A stretch of DNA of 64,000 bases from Neostapfia colusana (GCA_030760725.1 JASWHV010000019.1:37141944-37205943), one strand, 5' to 3'; positions 44,061 through 56,611 are shown, counted from the stretch's first letter. Notes: generated by a model from the sequence alone, not told the origin. A program made the numbers and translations.

Positions 44061-44800
44061 TTCGGACCCCTCTGGCAAGGTTCGAACCATCCAGCGTCCA
44101 GTCTACTTCATCAGTGAGGTCCTCCATGATGACAAGACAAGATACCTGGAGGTGCAAAAACTGCTCTATGCAGTCGTCGTTGCATCAAGGAAGCTGCACC
44201 ATTACTTCCAGGCTCACAAGATCTCGGTGGTTACCTCGTACCCACTGAGAACCGTCCTCCACAGCCCCAACGCCACTGGAAACATAGCTAAATGAGCTGC
44301 GGAGTTGGCGGAGTTCGAGCTGGACTTCTTACCACGCCATGCGGTGAAAAGTGAGGCGTTAGCTGACTTCGTGGCAGAGTGGACTCCACCACCATGCCAG
44401 CCGGGGGGCCAGGACATCGGTGAACCAAAGCCCAGAGCTCCGGTCTTCACTGGGCCCTACTGGACTCTCTACTTCGACGGCTCCTCACGGAAGCTGGGAG
44501 CCGGAGCGGGGGTTCTGCTCATTACACCAACCAGAGAGCAGTTAAAGTACATGGTGCGACTTGACATCAAGGCGACCAACAGCATGGCGAACTATGAGGC
44601 TCTCATCTTCGGGTTGAAGACCATGTTGTCTCTCAGCGTCCAGCAGTTGTTGGTCAAGGGTGATTCTCAATTGATCACAAACAAGTCAAGGGACAGTGTT
44701 GTTGCAACGACCCACAGCTTGCAGCATATCTCCTCCAAGTACAGAAGTTGGAGAAGGACTTCTTATCCTTGGAATTGTGCCATGTTCCCCGTGCCAATAA
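44060..44800 (+). pseudogene. E4 RNase H end and second (archaeal-type) RNase H
   Basis: 'RPVYFISEVLHDDKTRYLEVQKLLYAVVVASRKLHHYF' (split here as RPVYFISEVL and LLYAVVVASR) ends the first RNase H; a TGA lies at 44293. 44305 onward reads 'FELDFLPRHAVKSEALADFVAEW', a linker, then 'YWTLYFDGSSRKLGAGAG', 'SMANYEALIFGL' and 'LLVKGDSQLI', the second RNase H typical of Tat elements. The Asp, Glu and second Asp of this domain are visible. The frame fails near 44690. Confidence 0.8.
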
Positions 44801-45059
44801 TATAATAGCTGATGACCTGTCAACGAAGGCTTCCACTTGGGCTCCGGTACCTGAGGGGGTCTTTGAAAGGAAGTTGCTGCGACCTACCGCCTGGCCAGCT
44901 AAACTAGGCGAAGGGGGCCGGACCAGCACCTCGAAGCTGGCGGTCCCGGGGGCCCTGCTACCTTGGCGCCCGCCAAGGATCGTAATCATCACCGGGGACT
45001 CCGTGCAACCCGGCGCTCAAGATCCAAGTGCTCAAGTAGGTCCCGATGCATGAACCACA

Positions 45060-46250
45060 GAGATCTGGGACTACTTGAAAGACAACTTCCTTTCCGATGA
45101 ACGTGTATCTGCTCAACGGATCGCTTGATTGTCTAAGAGATACACACTGGTAGGAAGGGGATCTCTACCGGCGTGGCGCTAATGGCGTCCTATTGCGGTG
45201 CATAACCCAGGAGGAGGGCTGCGACCTACTCACAGAGATCCATGGAGGCGAGTGTGGGAACCATGCATGTTCCTGCACGCTGGTCGGTAAGGCCTTTCGG
45301 CATGGCTTTTACTGGCCGACAGCTCTCCAGGATGCTGTCGCCTGGTCAAGAGATGCAAGGCGTGCCAGTTCTAAGCTAAGCAGATCCACACAACAGCTCA
45401 GACACTGCAGATGATCCCGCCCTCATGGCCCTTCGTTGTGTAGGGGCTGGACATCCTGGGACCATTCCCTAGATCCGTTGGAGAGCAAGTGGACAGAAGC
45501 TACCCATGTAGTAACTATCAACAAGCAATCAACAGTCAAGTTCATCAAGTCAATCGTCTGCTGGTTCGGGGTCCCAAACAAAATCATCACCGGACAACAG
45601 GACCCAGTTCACTAGTGCAGTATTCAAAGACTGCTGCGAAGACCTCAGCATCCAAGTTTGCTATGCTTCCGTTGCTCACCCAGAAAGTAACGGCCAAGCC
45701 GAAAGAGCAAACGCCGAGATATCAGGGGACTCAAGACGTGCACCAACAACAGCTTGAAGAAGCATGGTTCCAATTGGGTTGAAAAGCTTCCGTGTGCACT
45801 GTGGTCTAGCCGCACGTCCCTCAGTCGTTCGACAGGGGAAATGCCCTTCTTCCTGGTGTATGGGGCTGAGGCCGTCCTCCCCCTGGAAATCACCATGGGC
45901 TCATCCCACGTCCGAGCGTATGACGAACCCGCGCAGGACCGGCTCCGGTGTGAAGATAGCGAAGGTGGCAAGCAGCTCTCCGAGGTATCAAGCGCTCCGG
46001 CGTCATCAACAGTGGTTCATGCTAAGTAGACAGCTTGAGGTGGGCGACCTGGTGCTGCAGCGAATACTTTCTAGGGAAGGAGGGAACAAGCTCTCCCCCA
46101 GCTGGGAGGGCCCCTTCCGAGTGACACAAGTATGCCTCCCCAGGTGCGTGCACCTAGCAACAGAGGATGGGATGAGTTCTCTCCTTAGCGCAGCGGAAGG
46201 GTTTTATTTTCTCCAAAAGGGTGTCATAGTGCCTAGGAACAGCGGTTAGA
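45060..46250 (+). pseudogene. E4 integrase, frameshifted
   Basis: 'LLTEIHGGECGNHA' and 'GFYWPTALQDAV' mark the zinc-binding region; 'WPFVV' then a stop, 'GLDILGPF' starts the catalytic core; 'VKFIKSIVCWFGVPNKIITG' and 'NGQAERAN'-like sequence follow in other frames; 'FFLVYGAEAVLPLEI' is the usual C-terminal block. At least four frame changes (about 45345, 45480, 45610, 45770). Integrase would insert the cDNA; this copy is dead. Confidence 0.78.
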
Positions 46251-47112
46251 ACAGCTAAGTCCAGGAGGAGTCCTGTCACTCTCGACATCTGGGATGGGTC
46301 GCTGCCTTCTAGTACGGTCTATTTCCTCCTATGAAAAAGAGTCTGAAGTGAGAAAGTTTTGCCTTGTCCTGTGCATTTTCCCTTTACAGTTTGTGCCTCC
46401 TCAAGCATATCAACTATAAGCGGGCAAGCTATGTGCCCTTGGCCCCAAGGTCAGCCCTAGGGCTGACTCGTGCATGGGAGTTTCGGAGTTGACACGTGCC
46501 CTAGGCTCCGGACAAAGCCTCCCCGCTGAGGTGAGGTCCGGAGCTGCCGCGTGTCCCCTGGCTTCGAGCCGTCTCCCCACGGAGGACGGCTCCGGTCCAG
46601 ACACGTGTCCTGGGCTCCGGCCCGAGCCTCCCTACTGAGGTGAGGTCCGGAGCTACCATGTGACATACAGTGTCCCCTTCGATGGGAAGGACCCAGGTCC
46701 ACCCTTCAGGCACCGGGGGCCAGGCGAGTAACATCTCGGGAACGTCGGGCGGTTCCCGAGAAGTGCGGCGCGGTGGGGTTGTTGCAGTCAACCCGTTGGT
46801 TGCTGCAATAAGTCCCCTGAGGCAACCCCTCGAGCACGTTGCCTCGGCGCTCGCCCCCCATGTTGAGTAGGGCCTAGGCCCAGGTTCCCAAGGAATGAGC
46901 CGCAGGCCTACCACGAGGCAACCCCTCGAGACTGTCGTCTTGTCCCATCAATCAAGAGTGAACACAATGACCCGCTGCAGCTTCGACTGGCAAATACGCC
47001 CACTATGCCAAGGACGTGCAGTCTTTTCGCTTCCCAGGTACAACCACTTGCCCACTTCGTGAAAATCTCGCCACCACTTCAGTTCCCAAAGCACAGGCCC
47101 AAAACCACCACG
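46251..47112 (+). other. E4 3' noncoding zone
   Basis: No ORF. 46436-46670 repeats the LTR G-box unit block. 46819-46845 forms a GAGGCAAC...GTTGCCTC hairpin, and GAGGCAACCCCTCGAG recurs near 46915. No clear purine tract precedes the 3' LTR. Confidence 0.6.
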
Positions 47113-48390
47113 CTTCGGTACCCTGCAAACCGGGTAGCCCGCGTAGTGGGTGAAAAGATAGCCTGGGCCCCGCCTCCTGGCTGAGGTGCGCCCCAGCATA
47201 AGCCACGTGCCCTAGGACACATGGTCAGCCGTGGGGCTGACACGTGCGCATGAGCACTGGAGCTTACACGTGTTCTGGGCACCGGCCCGAGCCTCCCCGC
47301 TGAGGTGAGGTCCGGAGCTGACACGTGTCCCTTGGCTCCGAGCCATTTCCCCGTTGAGGGCAGCTCCGGTGCAGACATGTGCCCTGGGCTCCGGCTCGAG
47401 CCTCCCTACTGAGGTGAGGTCCAGGGCAGACACGTGTCCCCTGGGCTCCGGCCCGAGCCTCCCCGCTGAGGTGAGGTCCGAGGCTGACACGTGTTTCCTG
47501 GGCTCCGGACCGAGCCTCCCTACTAAGGTGTGGTCCAGGGCCAACACGTGTCCCTTGGCTTCAAGCCGCCTCCCCGCTGAGGACAGTTCCAGTACAGACG
47601 CGTGCCATGGGGTTCAGCCCAACCTCCCCACTGAGGTGAGGTCCGGAGCTGCCACGTGTCCCCTGAGACCAAGCCTGTCGATAAGAGCTCCAGAGCCGCC
47701 GCACACCCCACAATCCGACATGGGTTGTGGGTCGATGAAGTCAAGAAGAAAGTGCGCTATCAGGCTTCGCATTCAAGGCTCGCTCCTTCAATAGAAGCAT
47801 GGCACACTTTACACGCCTCCTTCCCTTGCTCGTTCGCCATTACGGTGACAAGACAGGACAGTAAGGCATGACAACAGTACAGTGCCACCCAACGGCACGA
47901 AGCCACCCAAGCAGGGCGAGAAGTCACAGCGACAAGATGGTGTCTTTATCATCACCTGACACGCGGTCAGGGGTGCTCAGCGCGCCGGACGGCGGGACAT
48001 AACTCTCCCGCCGCCCACTCTACTCAGAGGACGAAGTCCTAGACTTTGTAGGGTTTACTTAGCTCTGGGGCCACCTGTCGGACCCCAGGCCCCATTGTAA
48101 CGACCCCGGGCTTGATTTATAAAAGGACCTGGGTGACCACCCGGAAAAGGGTTCGACAATTTCGCACCCCAAATCCCACAACACACAAGCACTCACGCTC
48201 AAGCAATAGAACAAGCACTCCCGTGGACGTAGTGTATTATGCTCCGGCAGCCCAAACCACGTAAATCTCAGTGTCCATCAGCTCTTTCGAGCCTAGGTCG
48301 TGTAGGGCGCCAAGCCCCCTCCAGAAAAAAAGAACCTCATGGGCTGCTTCCGAGCAGGTCGGGAGGAGTGTCACAGCTCACACTCCAACA
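47113..48390 (+). repeat. E4 3' LTR (1278 bp)
   Basis: Aligns with 36155-37426 throughout; the first two bases TG are mutated to CT. Contains G-box units (47210-47680) and TTTATAAAAGG near 48117. Ends CTCCAACA before ATATC. Confidence 0.85.
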
Positions 48391-48661
48391 ATATCTATAT
48401 TATCCTTGTGGCTATGAGTTGTTTATTATGCCATGTTCATGTCTATCACATATTATGCACTTGTCACACGAATAGGCACCGCACGACTAACTATGTGTAT
48501 ATGAAGAACCCCATTGTTTATCTCTTAGTGTGTTTGTTACTCATGACTATTGGAATATGCACACATTTAGGGGGGAGTTTCTTCATATATACACATGGTT
48601 GTTCAAAATTTCCTTTTATCTGTGTTTTGTTGAAAACTTTAACTGGTTGTCATCAATCACC
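48391..48661 (+). other. SIRE-like 3' untranslated part, right of E4
   Basis: Noncoding AT-rich continuation of 36154, ending at the purine tract. Nothing else seen. Confidence 0.6.
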
Positions 48662-48675
48662 AAAAAGGGGGAGAT
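48662..48675 (+). promoter_or_regulatory. SIRE-like polypurine tract
   Basis: AAAAAGGGGGAGAT directly before TGAAAGTGCATCTAGGCC, the characteristic SIRE/Opie junction. Confidence 0.88.
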
Positions 48676-50170
48676 TGAAAGTGCATCTAGGCCTCCCTAG
48701 TGGGTTTTGGATTATTAATGACAAACAATTAAAGAACTAATGAGTTTGCAAAGAGTGTATGCATATTCAAAAAGAAAAAAGATGGTTGTACCCCTCAAAA
48801 AGAAAAAAGGAAAGGGCGCTAAAGACCTATGCATAGAATTAGGGTCTCATTTTTATTAAGTATAGGAAATTCCATACTATAAGAGGGACATGAGTCAAGA
48901 AGGTGTGAAAATGATTGGAGCTCAATCATTATAGTTTTAGTTAAAAATAAAGTGTAGACAAATTTAAAAGGACAAATTCAGGCATGTCTGGACTTGTCCG
49001 GACTCTAGGTTTAGACTAGTCTAGAACCGGACTTGTCCGGATTACCCAACGGAAAAGGAGGTACTGATGTGACCTAACTTGTCTAGACTCCAGGTCCAAA
49101 CTAGTCCGGACCTGGACTTGTTCGGAGTATCCCCGGAAAAGGAGGTACTGATGTGCCCGGACTTGTCTGTACTAGTCCGGACCCTGGACTTGTCTGGGGT
49201 GGCATGAGGTAAAGAAGGTTCTGACGTGTTCGTACTTGTCGGAACTGGGGTCCAGACTAGTTCGGACTCAGGATCTTTTTGAATTTTATTGACTGTTGAA
49301 GGGGACATCACTCTACAGAGTGTGGTCCATGTGCGGACTTGTCCGGAGTTAGGGTCCGTACTAGTCCAGACTTTAGTGGTTGGCAACGGTAATATTTTGT
49401 GGACTCTATAAAGGAGTCCGCTGGTACCCATTTCAATTGCTGACAATTCAAAAAACTATCACAAGCATTCTTGAGCTTTCCTAGCGCACTCTCTCACCAT
49501 CTTGCACACAAAATCGATTTTTGATGAAGGTTGAAAGTTTGTGAGTGATTTGGAGTTAGGCCACCTTGGGATTGAGCTCTTTGATTTATTTTCATTAGTT
49601 GCTTGTTGCTATGTGTTTGTTACTCTTGGAAGTGAATTTCTATACGGCTAGGTGTTGCCCGGTGCCTCCCAAATTGTGGTGAGACCCAGGAAGTTTGTAT
49701 TACCCTCGTGATTGTTGGTGGATAAACCGAGTTTGATCTTTGTGATTACTTGGTGAGGATAAAGGTTGAGAGAAACCTGGTCCTTCATGGACTCCTCAAC
49801 AGAGACGTAGGGTCCTTTGTGGAATTGAACTTCGATGAAAAATTTCCATGTCAATTGTCCACTTATTTACTTGCTTATCGGTAATCTTGCATATTAGGGT
49901 TTCATACACAATTTGCTATACTTTTTCATATCAATTATTTTCTGTACTCTTAGGCTTCCAAAAACTTGTGATAAGGATTCAACATATTTTACTTGCACTA
50001 GTTAAAAATAATTGTGCTAAGGATCATCGAAACACGTTAACTTAAACTTTCATTGTGCTAACCTGGACTAGTCGGGACTCTGACACCGGATAAGTCCGGA
50101 CTGTTTCTATTTTGTTGAATTAACTGTGTTTTAAGTTTTATTAGCCTATTCACCCCCCGCTCTAGGCAAC
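48676..50170 (+). repeat. SIRE-like 3' LTR (about 1.5 kb)
   Basis: Starts TGAAAGTGCATCTAGGCC; ends near 50170 after 'TATTCACCCCCCGCTCTAGG'. It holds many GGACTTGTCCGG-type units (48980-49380) and a TATA box TATAAAG (49407-49413) enclosed by GGACTC...GAGTCC. The exact right edge is uncertain within about 10 bp. Confidence 0.85.
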
Positions 50171-50171
50171 T

Positions 50172-50874
50172 TCTAAAAAGGCTTCAAACAAAGGTATGAC
50201 ATAGGCTATGAGGCTGTCACTATCAAAATGGTTTTCTCTATTGTTGTGTCAAGAGGGTGGAGTCTACTACAGCTGAATGTACATAATGTCTTTCTTCATG
50301 GATTTTTTGAAAGAAGTGGTTTATATGAGACAATCTCTAGGGTATGAGGAATTATCTTTGTCTAATTATGTTTGCAACCTATATAAGGCAATATGTAGGT
50401 TAAAATAGACTCCTACAGCGTGCTATTCAGGACTAAGTACCATACGACTTGAATTTGGGTTTCAAGGTTGAAATGCAGATACATCTCTATTTTTATACAT
50501 TACATGAAGTGTTATTATCTTTATGCTGATTTATATTAATGACGTTATTATAACTAGTTTTATGCCTAGTGCAACTGCAACCTAGTTAAAATATCTTAGT
50601 AAAGAGTTTGCCTTGAAGGATCTGGGAGACCTTCATTACTTTATTGGTATTGAGGTAAGCAAAGTATTCAATGAAATAATGTTGAGTCAAGAAAAAATTG
50701 TTCAGATGTATTATGAAGGATGGAGATGAGTGAATACAGGCCATTTAGCACCCCTTTGCCTACTTTTGAGAAATTACCAATGAATGATGATACTTTCCTT
50801 GGACCAAATGATGCAACACAATATAGAAGTGTTATTGGAGCATTACAATATTTAACACAAGACCTGATATTTCC
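50172..50874 (+). pseudogene. Copia RT remnant at the SIRE insertion site
   Basis: In changing frames it reads 'GFKQRYDIGYEAVT', 'NVHNVFLHGF', 'VVYMRQSLGYEE', 'LYINDVII' (where YVDD is expected), 'FALKDLGDLHYFIGIEV' and 'YRSVIGALQYLTQ'. This is the palm and thumb region of a Ty1/copia RT different from the SIRE type. Many stops and no intact active site; a fossil that served as landing site for other elements. Confidence 0.78.
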
Positions 50875-51890
50875 TGAAAGCACATCTAGGCTTTTCGGTG
50901 TGGATTTTGGTTGATTAACAACAAAAAATTAAAGAGCTAATGGTTTTGGACAAAAAGTAGTTATGGATCCCTCAAAGGAAAAAAGGAAAAGCATCGTGAG
51001 ACAATACTTAGTGCTAGGATTTTATTTTTCTTGAGTATAGAGACATCGTACGATCAAGAGGGATATGACGTAGATGGGAATGAAAAAGTAGTCAAAGCTC
51101 AATCCAGTAAAAGGTTTGTACGAGTCTACCAAAGTACTTAGTGGGTTTTGTATAAAATGTCGTAATAAGTGCTCTCTGTATAGACCCATACTTTGCTCGG
51201 ACATGTCTTGAACCCTAGAAATGTCTGGGTGGCTATGCGGAAAAGAGCTCTTTGTATAGGTTCGAACTTGTTCGGACTTGGATCCGGACATGTACGGATT
51301 TCTTGATTTATCCAGATGGAGCTACAGAACAGGGCTCCCTATTCAGAACTGGATCCGGGCATGTTCGGATTCCTTGATTTGTCCAGATGTGGATGCAGAA
51401 GATGTAATCTATGTAGTTCTGGACTTGTCCAAACTTGGTCCAGACATGTCCAGAATTGGAATCTTTTTGAGTTTAAAGGAAAGTTTGGTGGAGACGTCAC
51501 TCGTAAGTGGCTGGTCCCCAAGTGCTAACTTGTCCGGTGTCGACCCCGGATATGTCCGGACTTTAGTGGTTGCAGCGGATTCATCAAGTGGACCCGTATG
51601 AAAGGCTTCACTTTGAGTATATCCCCAGCTTTAAGGAACCCGAGCATCGCAATTGCAACCTATGAGCTCTTGTAGCCTCTCTTTTCATCCTCTACCACCT
51701 AGAATCCAATATTTGTTACAGTGGTTTAGATTGACAGAGGAAGCTGGTTTAGGGCATCATTTGGATCGAGCTTTGATTCATTTCTTTCATTGGTGTCTTG
51801 CATTGATGTTTGTTACTCTTGAGGGAAGAGCAAGAAAACAACTTGAGCACAAGTGTGAGAGTGTTGAAGGGGTCAAAATGGGGTGAAGTG
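50875..51890 (+). repeat. Second SIRE-type LTR, diverged and truncated
   Basis: Starts TGAAAGCACATCTAGGC, shares the 'GTGGATTTTGGTTGATTAACAAC'-like opening (seen in parts), GGACTTGTCCG-type units (51190-51560) and 'TGTTTGTTACTCTTG' with 48676-50170. The typical CCCCCCTCTAGG end is missing. No target duplication found. Confidence 0.7.
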
Positions 51891-51937
51891 TGAAGGAACA
51901 CCCTCACCCAGGCACTAATTTATAGTGTTTCACTCCC

Positions 51938-51942
51938 CAACG
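51938..51942 (+). repeat. Target duplication of solo LTR B2, left copy
   Basis: CAACG before TGTAAAAG; identical at 56596-56600. Confidence 0.92.
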
Positions 51943-54900
51943 TGTAAAAGTCCCAAAAAATGCAAAGTCAATAAAGTGAATGTTGATCTCTATTTGTGTT
52001 GGAATGCATGAAAATGGGACTTACAAAAAATTTTGTACACGTGATGATGCACATGGGTGTCCCACCAAACGAGCTCTTACATTCATTTGAAGGTGTTTAG
52101 CCAAGGTTGGATTAAACACCATGTGTAAAGTTCTCACATGTAAGGGGAGTTTAAATTTAGATTTGAACTTAATTGTTCCCCTCAAGTTGCTGCCAAAAAA
52201 TTGGAGCACACATGTATCCTCAAATCTTTGAATGCGAGGAAAGTCAGGTGGCCACATTCTGATTTCAGAGTGGGCTAAAAAGGAGTTAAACATGATCATT
52301 TCCAAATGTGAGCTGAATTCCAAGTTGAAAGTGAACTTCACACTAAATTCGGTTTATTCAAACTTCAGCCCACGTTTAAACCCCCGAAATATCAGATTGA
52401 GGGGATTTACTGGAATGAAGACATTTTGGAAACATTTGGAGGATAAGAAGAGGAGTATGGGGGTAGACCCCACATGTCATTTGGCTGCTTTAACTTGCTC
52501 CTGAAGTCTTTCTCTGTTTGGTGTCGAACACCAACCGAACCTCCTCAGAGCGCCACCGAGGGAAGCCACCTCCAGCTTCCTGCATCGATCTGGCGACCTG
52601 CTCGTGGCTTCTACACCTCACGGCGTGATCCTCTCACTCACCAACCGAGCTGCAAGCGGGGGCCACCTCCTTGCTGCTTCCGTCGCGCTGGCGACAGCTC
52701 GTGGAGTGAGTAGCTCTCGGCGTGATCTTTTGCTCACCCAAAAATAGCAACCCTAGGCGTTATTTTCCCCTCGCACAGGAACTGAACCGACAACACGGAA
52801 TTTAAAATGTGAACTGAACACGACCGAAGGTTAACTCCCAGAAATAAAATTCGGTTTGTGGGAATGGCTGCCAATTTGAATTTGGGAGCCACTGTTGTTT
52901 AGGGGGGAGACTACCAGTGGGACCCACATGTCAGTGAACAGAGACAATAATCAAATTAGGGTCTGTGTGCGTGCGCCACCGAGGCAACCACCGAGCTGCT
53001 GCTCGTGTCTTGCTTCTGAAGGAAGTCAGCTTCGGTGGGGAGGGCGATAGCCACAGCAGTGCACAACTCAAATGCATCTTCTCTGCTCACAGGACGCTTC
53101 TCCTCGCTTCGCTGCACACGCGCGCCCAGAAGCAGAAGAAAAACACCCCGTGAGTTTCTGCTCCTCGCCCCCGATCAACCTACAGCCACTGTGGCGCCCA
53201 GCTGAGCCGACTAGGAGGTGCGCCGGCCTCCACTGGACGTCATCCGCGCCTCCACAGCCTGTGTCCATCGTCCTCCGGCCGGGGCCGAGCCAATCTTTTC
53301 CCCTCGGTGCACCACGACATGACCATCACTGCTCCTCACGTTCCAGCCGCTCCAACGCCTCTCCCGCACGTCCAGCACCTCCCTAAGGTGCGTCAAGGTG
53401 TGTAGATCAAGCTACCGCAGTCCCCTTGCCCTTCCCCATCACTGGCTCGCCGGAATTTGGATTTTGGCGCCGGTACACGTGAAGAACAGCCCCAAACCAA
53501 AACTGTAAATTCATCCAACATGGTTGATCATCGGTTCTACAATTAAAGCCACAGAAACTAGTGATCCTAGCGCCCTCCCACGCCAAATACCGCAGCAAAC
53601 CATCGACCACACGCCCCGGGCGACGAGAAATCGCTGGCGGAGGCAAAAATGGGTCGGTCCTCCGATGAACCCTATGTTCCGGCCATTTGCTGCAAGTTTA
53701 GCCTGCGTTCCATGTTCCCCGATCATTGGTGATGCTTTATGGCAAGGTAGCTCGCCGGTAGAAGCTTCGGACACGCCAGAACACGTTGATGCCGAGCTCC
53801 CGAGCCGTCCCACCGGTGCCGGCCTGTTTTCGGCCGTTTTCATGTGTGGAAACCTTGCCCGGCAGCTGCGCCATGTTCTCAGGAGTATGTAGGGCGAAAC
53901 CGGAGCTAATTTGGTGGAGAAATGAGGGAGAACGAGCCATGCCACGATTTGAACTGGTGTGCACGCGCGTCTCTGGCGGGAGGTTGAAGAAGGACCTGAC
54001 AGTGGGCCCCCTGTTAAGTCTCTGTATAGGTTGCAAACAGAGAGCTAGTCAAGTTTCAAAAATCCATAACTTTGTGTAGACAGCTCCAAAAAGGGTGAGA
54101 CAAATTTTATCTGAATCCTCAGGAGGAGTACTTTACAGAGGAAAAAATTGCATGCTATGAAAATGCCCAGCAATTTCTGTAGAATTGTTTTAATAAATCC
54201 TTTAGGGATTTATTACAGGAGCAATTCTTTATGAAATATTCCCAAATTTGGGCAGCTAGTCCTTTTCATAGTGCCTGACCTCCAGTAACAATTTTAGGAT
54301 TTTTGGAGCTTATTTGGAGGGCTTAATCAGTAGGTTATCTCAGGATTAAACAAATTAGCTAAAAATCATACAATTGATTTCCAGAAAATGGTTCAACCTT
54401 CATACCTCCATAACTTTCTGTAGGGATGTCTAAAATTTGTGAAACAAATTTTGTTGGGTTTATCTCAGTCAGTACTTTGCAGAAATGCAAAGAAATTGAT
54501 CTGAAGATCTCTGGATATTCTCCAAGATTCATCAAAGTTAAATCTTTGGGAATTTAGTCCAGAATAATCTCTGTTATGGAATTTCTTCAAATTTGGCCAG
54601 GAAGTTCCTAATGACATTACTGATATCCAGTAAAAATTTGATCTTCATTGGAGTTGATTTGCTAGGTCAAATTACCTTCCAAAGTTCAGCCTTTATTTGG
54701 AAATTCAAATTTAAATAGAAGCTTTTTCAGAACTCCTGTCCAACTCAAAAATTCATATCTCTCTGATGGTAGCTCCAAAAATGGTGAAACAAATTTTGTT
54801 AGAGCCATTGAGACTGACCCTAATCAGATCTTCCATTTCTAGCTATGTCAAAGCTCCTGAATTGGGCTCAAAATTCAGAGAAGCATTGTACTTGTAGGAA

Positions 54901-55084
54901 TTTTAAAGACTACATTGTGCAATGACATGTCTCCAAATTGGGCCCAAATCATCCATAGAGAGTCTAGTATCCACTGTAAAATTCCCAAAGCCAATTAAGG
55001 ATTTTAAATAGCAGTAGCTATGAATAGAAGTTCAATTCTTATAACTCCTTAATATTTATACATATTTTGTTACATTTCATTTAG

Positions 55085-55162
55085 TGATCGAAGTTGAGGA
55101 TACGCCGGAGCCTTTGGACGTCCTGCCACCAGAAGCTCACTTCCCGTTTAACTCGCAACCAG
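55085..55162 (+). other. Exon-like segment alpha in B2 (78 nt)
   Basis: After TTTCATTTAG, 78 open nucleotides in phase 2+75+1 ('IEVEDTPEPLDVLPPE'), ending CCAG|GCAAGC. One codon shorter than in E2, same phase. Confidence 0.5.
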
Positions 55163-56016
55163 GCAAGCCCCGGTTTGCACTTAAGTACCTTTTATAAAGC
55201 TTTTCATTTGTATCACTTATGTCTAGGTTGAAATGTATGCATTAGAGTTAGGGTGATTAAAACCCCACTTGCATAGCCTTTTAAATCCTATAAAGGGTTG
55301 GGTAGTTTACAAACTCCACGAGTAGAGAATGCCATGCTAATGTTTAGGTTCTCGGTAGAAGTCGAGTGGTTGGAAGCTACTCGCGAGATAGTATTTATCA
55401 TACGGAATGAGAAGAGGTAGAAAATGGCTTGAGTTATGAAAATGAGACCCAGCAGGGGGGATAGGATGCAGTGAGCAGAGGTCTCACGTGCTTAGCCCTG
55501 TTGGTGTCGGTTGAGGACCGTCCGTGTGCGGCCCTGCTGGACAAGTATCGAACAGTACCGGATGCATACTGGCATATAGGAACCAGGAAACCGATGTAAT
55601 TGGTTAACCTGGGTGTCGAGGCTTACCCAACCGTAAATAAGAGTGGGTTGAGGGTAGCAAGGTGTAAATCTGCCGGTGGGCATAGTCACGCTCCATGCGG
55701 GGACCTCCTACCCGTTACGGATGGACCGGTTCGGCATTTGGGTTGCCTTTGAAAGGTTGTTGCATACAACAGGGTAGGAAGGGGTGTGGAATCACGCTTC
55801 TGAAAGTGGGTGTATGTGACGTGTTATCCGGGTGTGTCTTGATTGCAATCACCGTCCCTCGCGGTTATTTGAGTACCCGCTTGTTCACTGCACTGTGACA
55901 TAGTAAGAAGTGAAATAAGCCAACTGAAAATGTTGTATTGATCTATTAATGTCTTGAATACCTTGATTGTTGTAGTTATAGAGCTAATTAAGTTTATATT
56001 CAACTTTGGACATCAC

Positions 56017-56063
56017 CACATCGGAGGAAAGCGTTTCTTGTTTGATTGTGGACTTCCGATGTG
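56017..56063 (+). other. Conserved LTR hairpin, B2
   Basis: Perfect 9-bp stem CACATCGGA/TCCGATGTG around GCGTTTCTTGTTTGATTG; the stem differs from E2 at several paired positions. Confidence 0.68.
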
Positions 56064-56253
56064 AGGGCTGCCTAAAGCACATGAATCTGCTGCTATAAAA
56101 CTGAAAGTAAGGATCAACTTATAGGCGTGTCTTTATTGCAAAATCCTTTCCTACCTTACACATTTTTGCACGTAGAGTTCCATGCCTAGTGTTGACGGTT
56201 AAGACTTGCTGAGCCATCGTGCTCACGGTTGCAATATTTTGAGCTGTGTGCAG

Positions 56254-56339
56254 GTGAGAGTTATGAGGAAGGTTCCGAGGATGAGGCGATGCCCCCGTCG
56301 GGGTACACGGCCGAGCTGGAGCCTTGCACGCCACCGTGA
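56254..56339 (+). other. Exon-like segment beta in B2
   Basis: After GTGTGCAG, 86 nt (one codon fewer than E2) in frame with alpha to TGA 56337-56339; 'SYEEGSEDE' and 'LEPCTPP' resemble the E2 peptide ends. Confidence 0.5.
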
Positions 56340-56595
56340 TTCTCCGGTTCCTTGCTGCTAGCGTGTAGCGTCCCCGGGCTGGACGGCTGCACTTTTGCAT
56401 AGCTAGGATGAGAGGCCATATATGTATATTACTTCCGCTGTATGAATAAGTTTTGTAAAAAGACTTCCGCTGCTTTATGCAAATAAAACTTTGTATGTTG
56501 TTCTTAATTCTTTTCGTGTGTGCTGTTGGGTGCCGCATCGCACGGCACCACCCTATGCGATCCTGGAGTGGGTGAACCACGGAGTGGTCCCCACA

Positions 56596-56600
56596 CAACG
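56596..56600 (+). repeat. Target duplication of solo LTR B2, right copy
   Basis: CAACG. Confidence 0.92.
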
Positions 56601-56611
56601 GTGACAAGAAA

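Larger units (their letters stand above)
36155..48390 (+). mobile_element. E4: Tat-like Ty3/gypsy element, decayed, with nested solo LTR
   Basis: LTRs at 36155-37426 and 47113-48390, pol order protease, RT, RNase H, second RNase H, integrase, and a long 3' noncoding zone. The extra RNase H domain and LTRs starting TGTCGGTACC fit the Tat/Ogre branch. Flanks are GTATC (36150-36154) and ATATC (48391-48395), a 4/5 match taken as the target duplication. Most of gag is missing. A 4-kb solo LTR interrupts the RNase H region. Confidence 0.85.
51943..56595 (+). repeat. B2: solo LTR of the B family (4653 bp)
   Basis: TGTAAAAGTCCC...GTCCCCACA between perfect CAACG duplications and without any internal region. 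It has two TCP-like palindromes (52463-52473 imperfect, 52917-52927 perfect) with GC-rich cores after each, a long AT-rich middle, alpha (55085-55162), the hairpin (56017-56063), beta (56254-56339), AAATAAA near 56480 and the terminal GGTGCCG...CGGCACC hairpin (56526-56555). Confidence 0.92.

Noticed and set aside
53511..53945. Minus-strand ORF in B2 and similar ORFs in other GC-rich LTR cores
   Set aside because: Not conserved between LTR copies; few stops are expected at this base composition.
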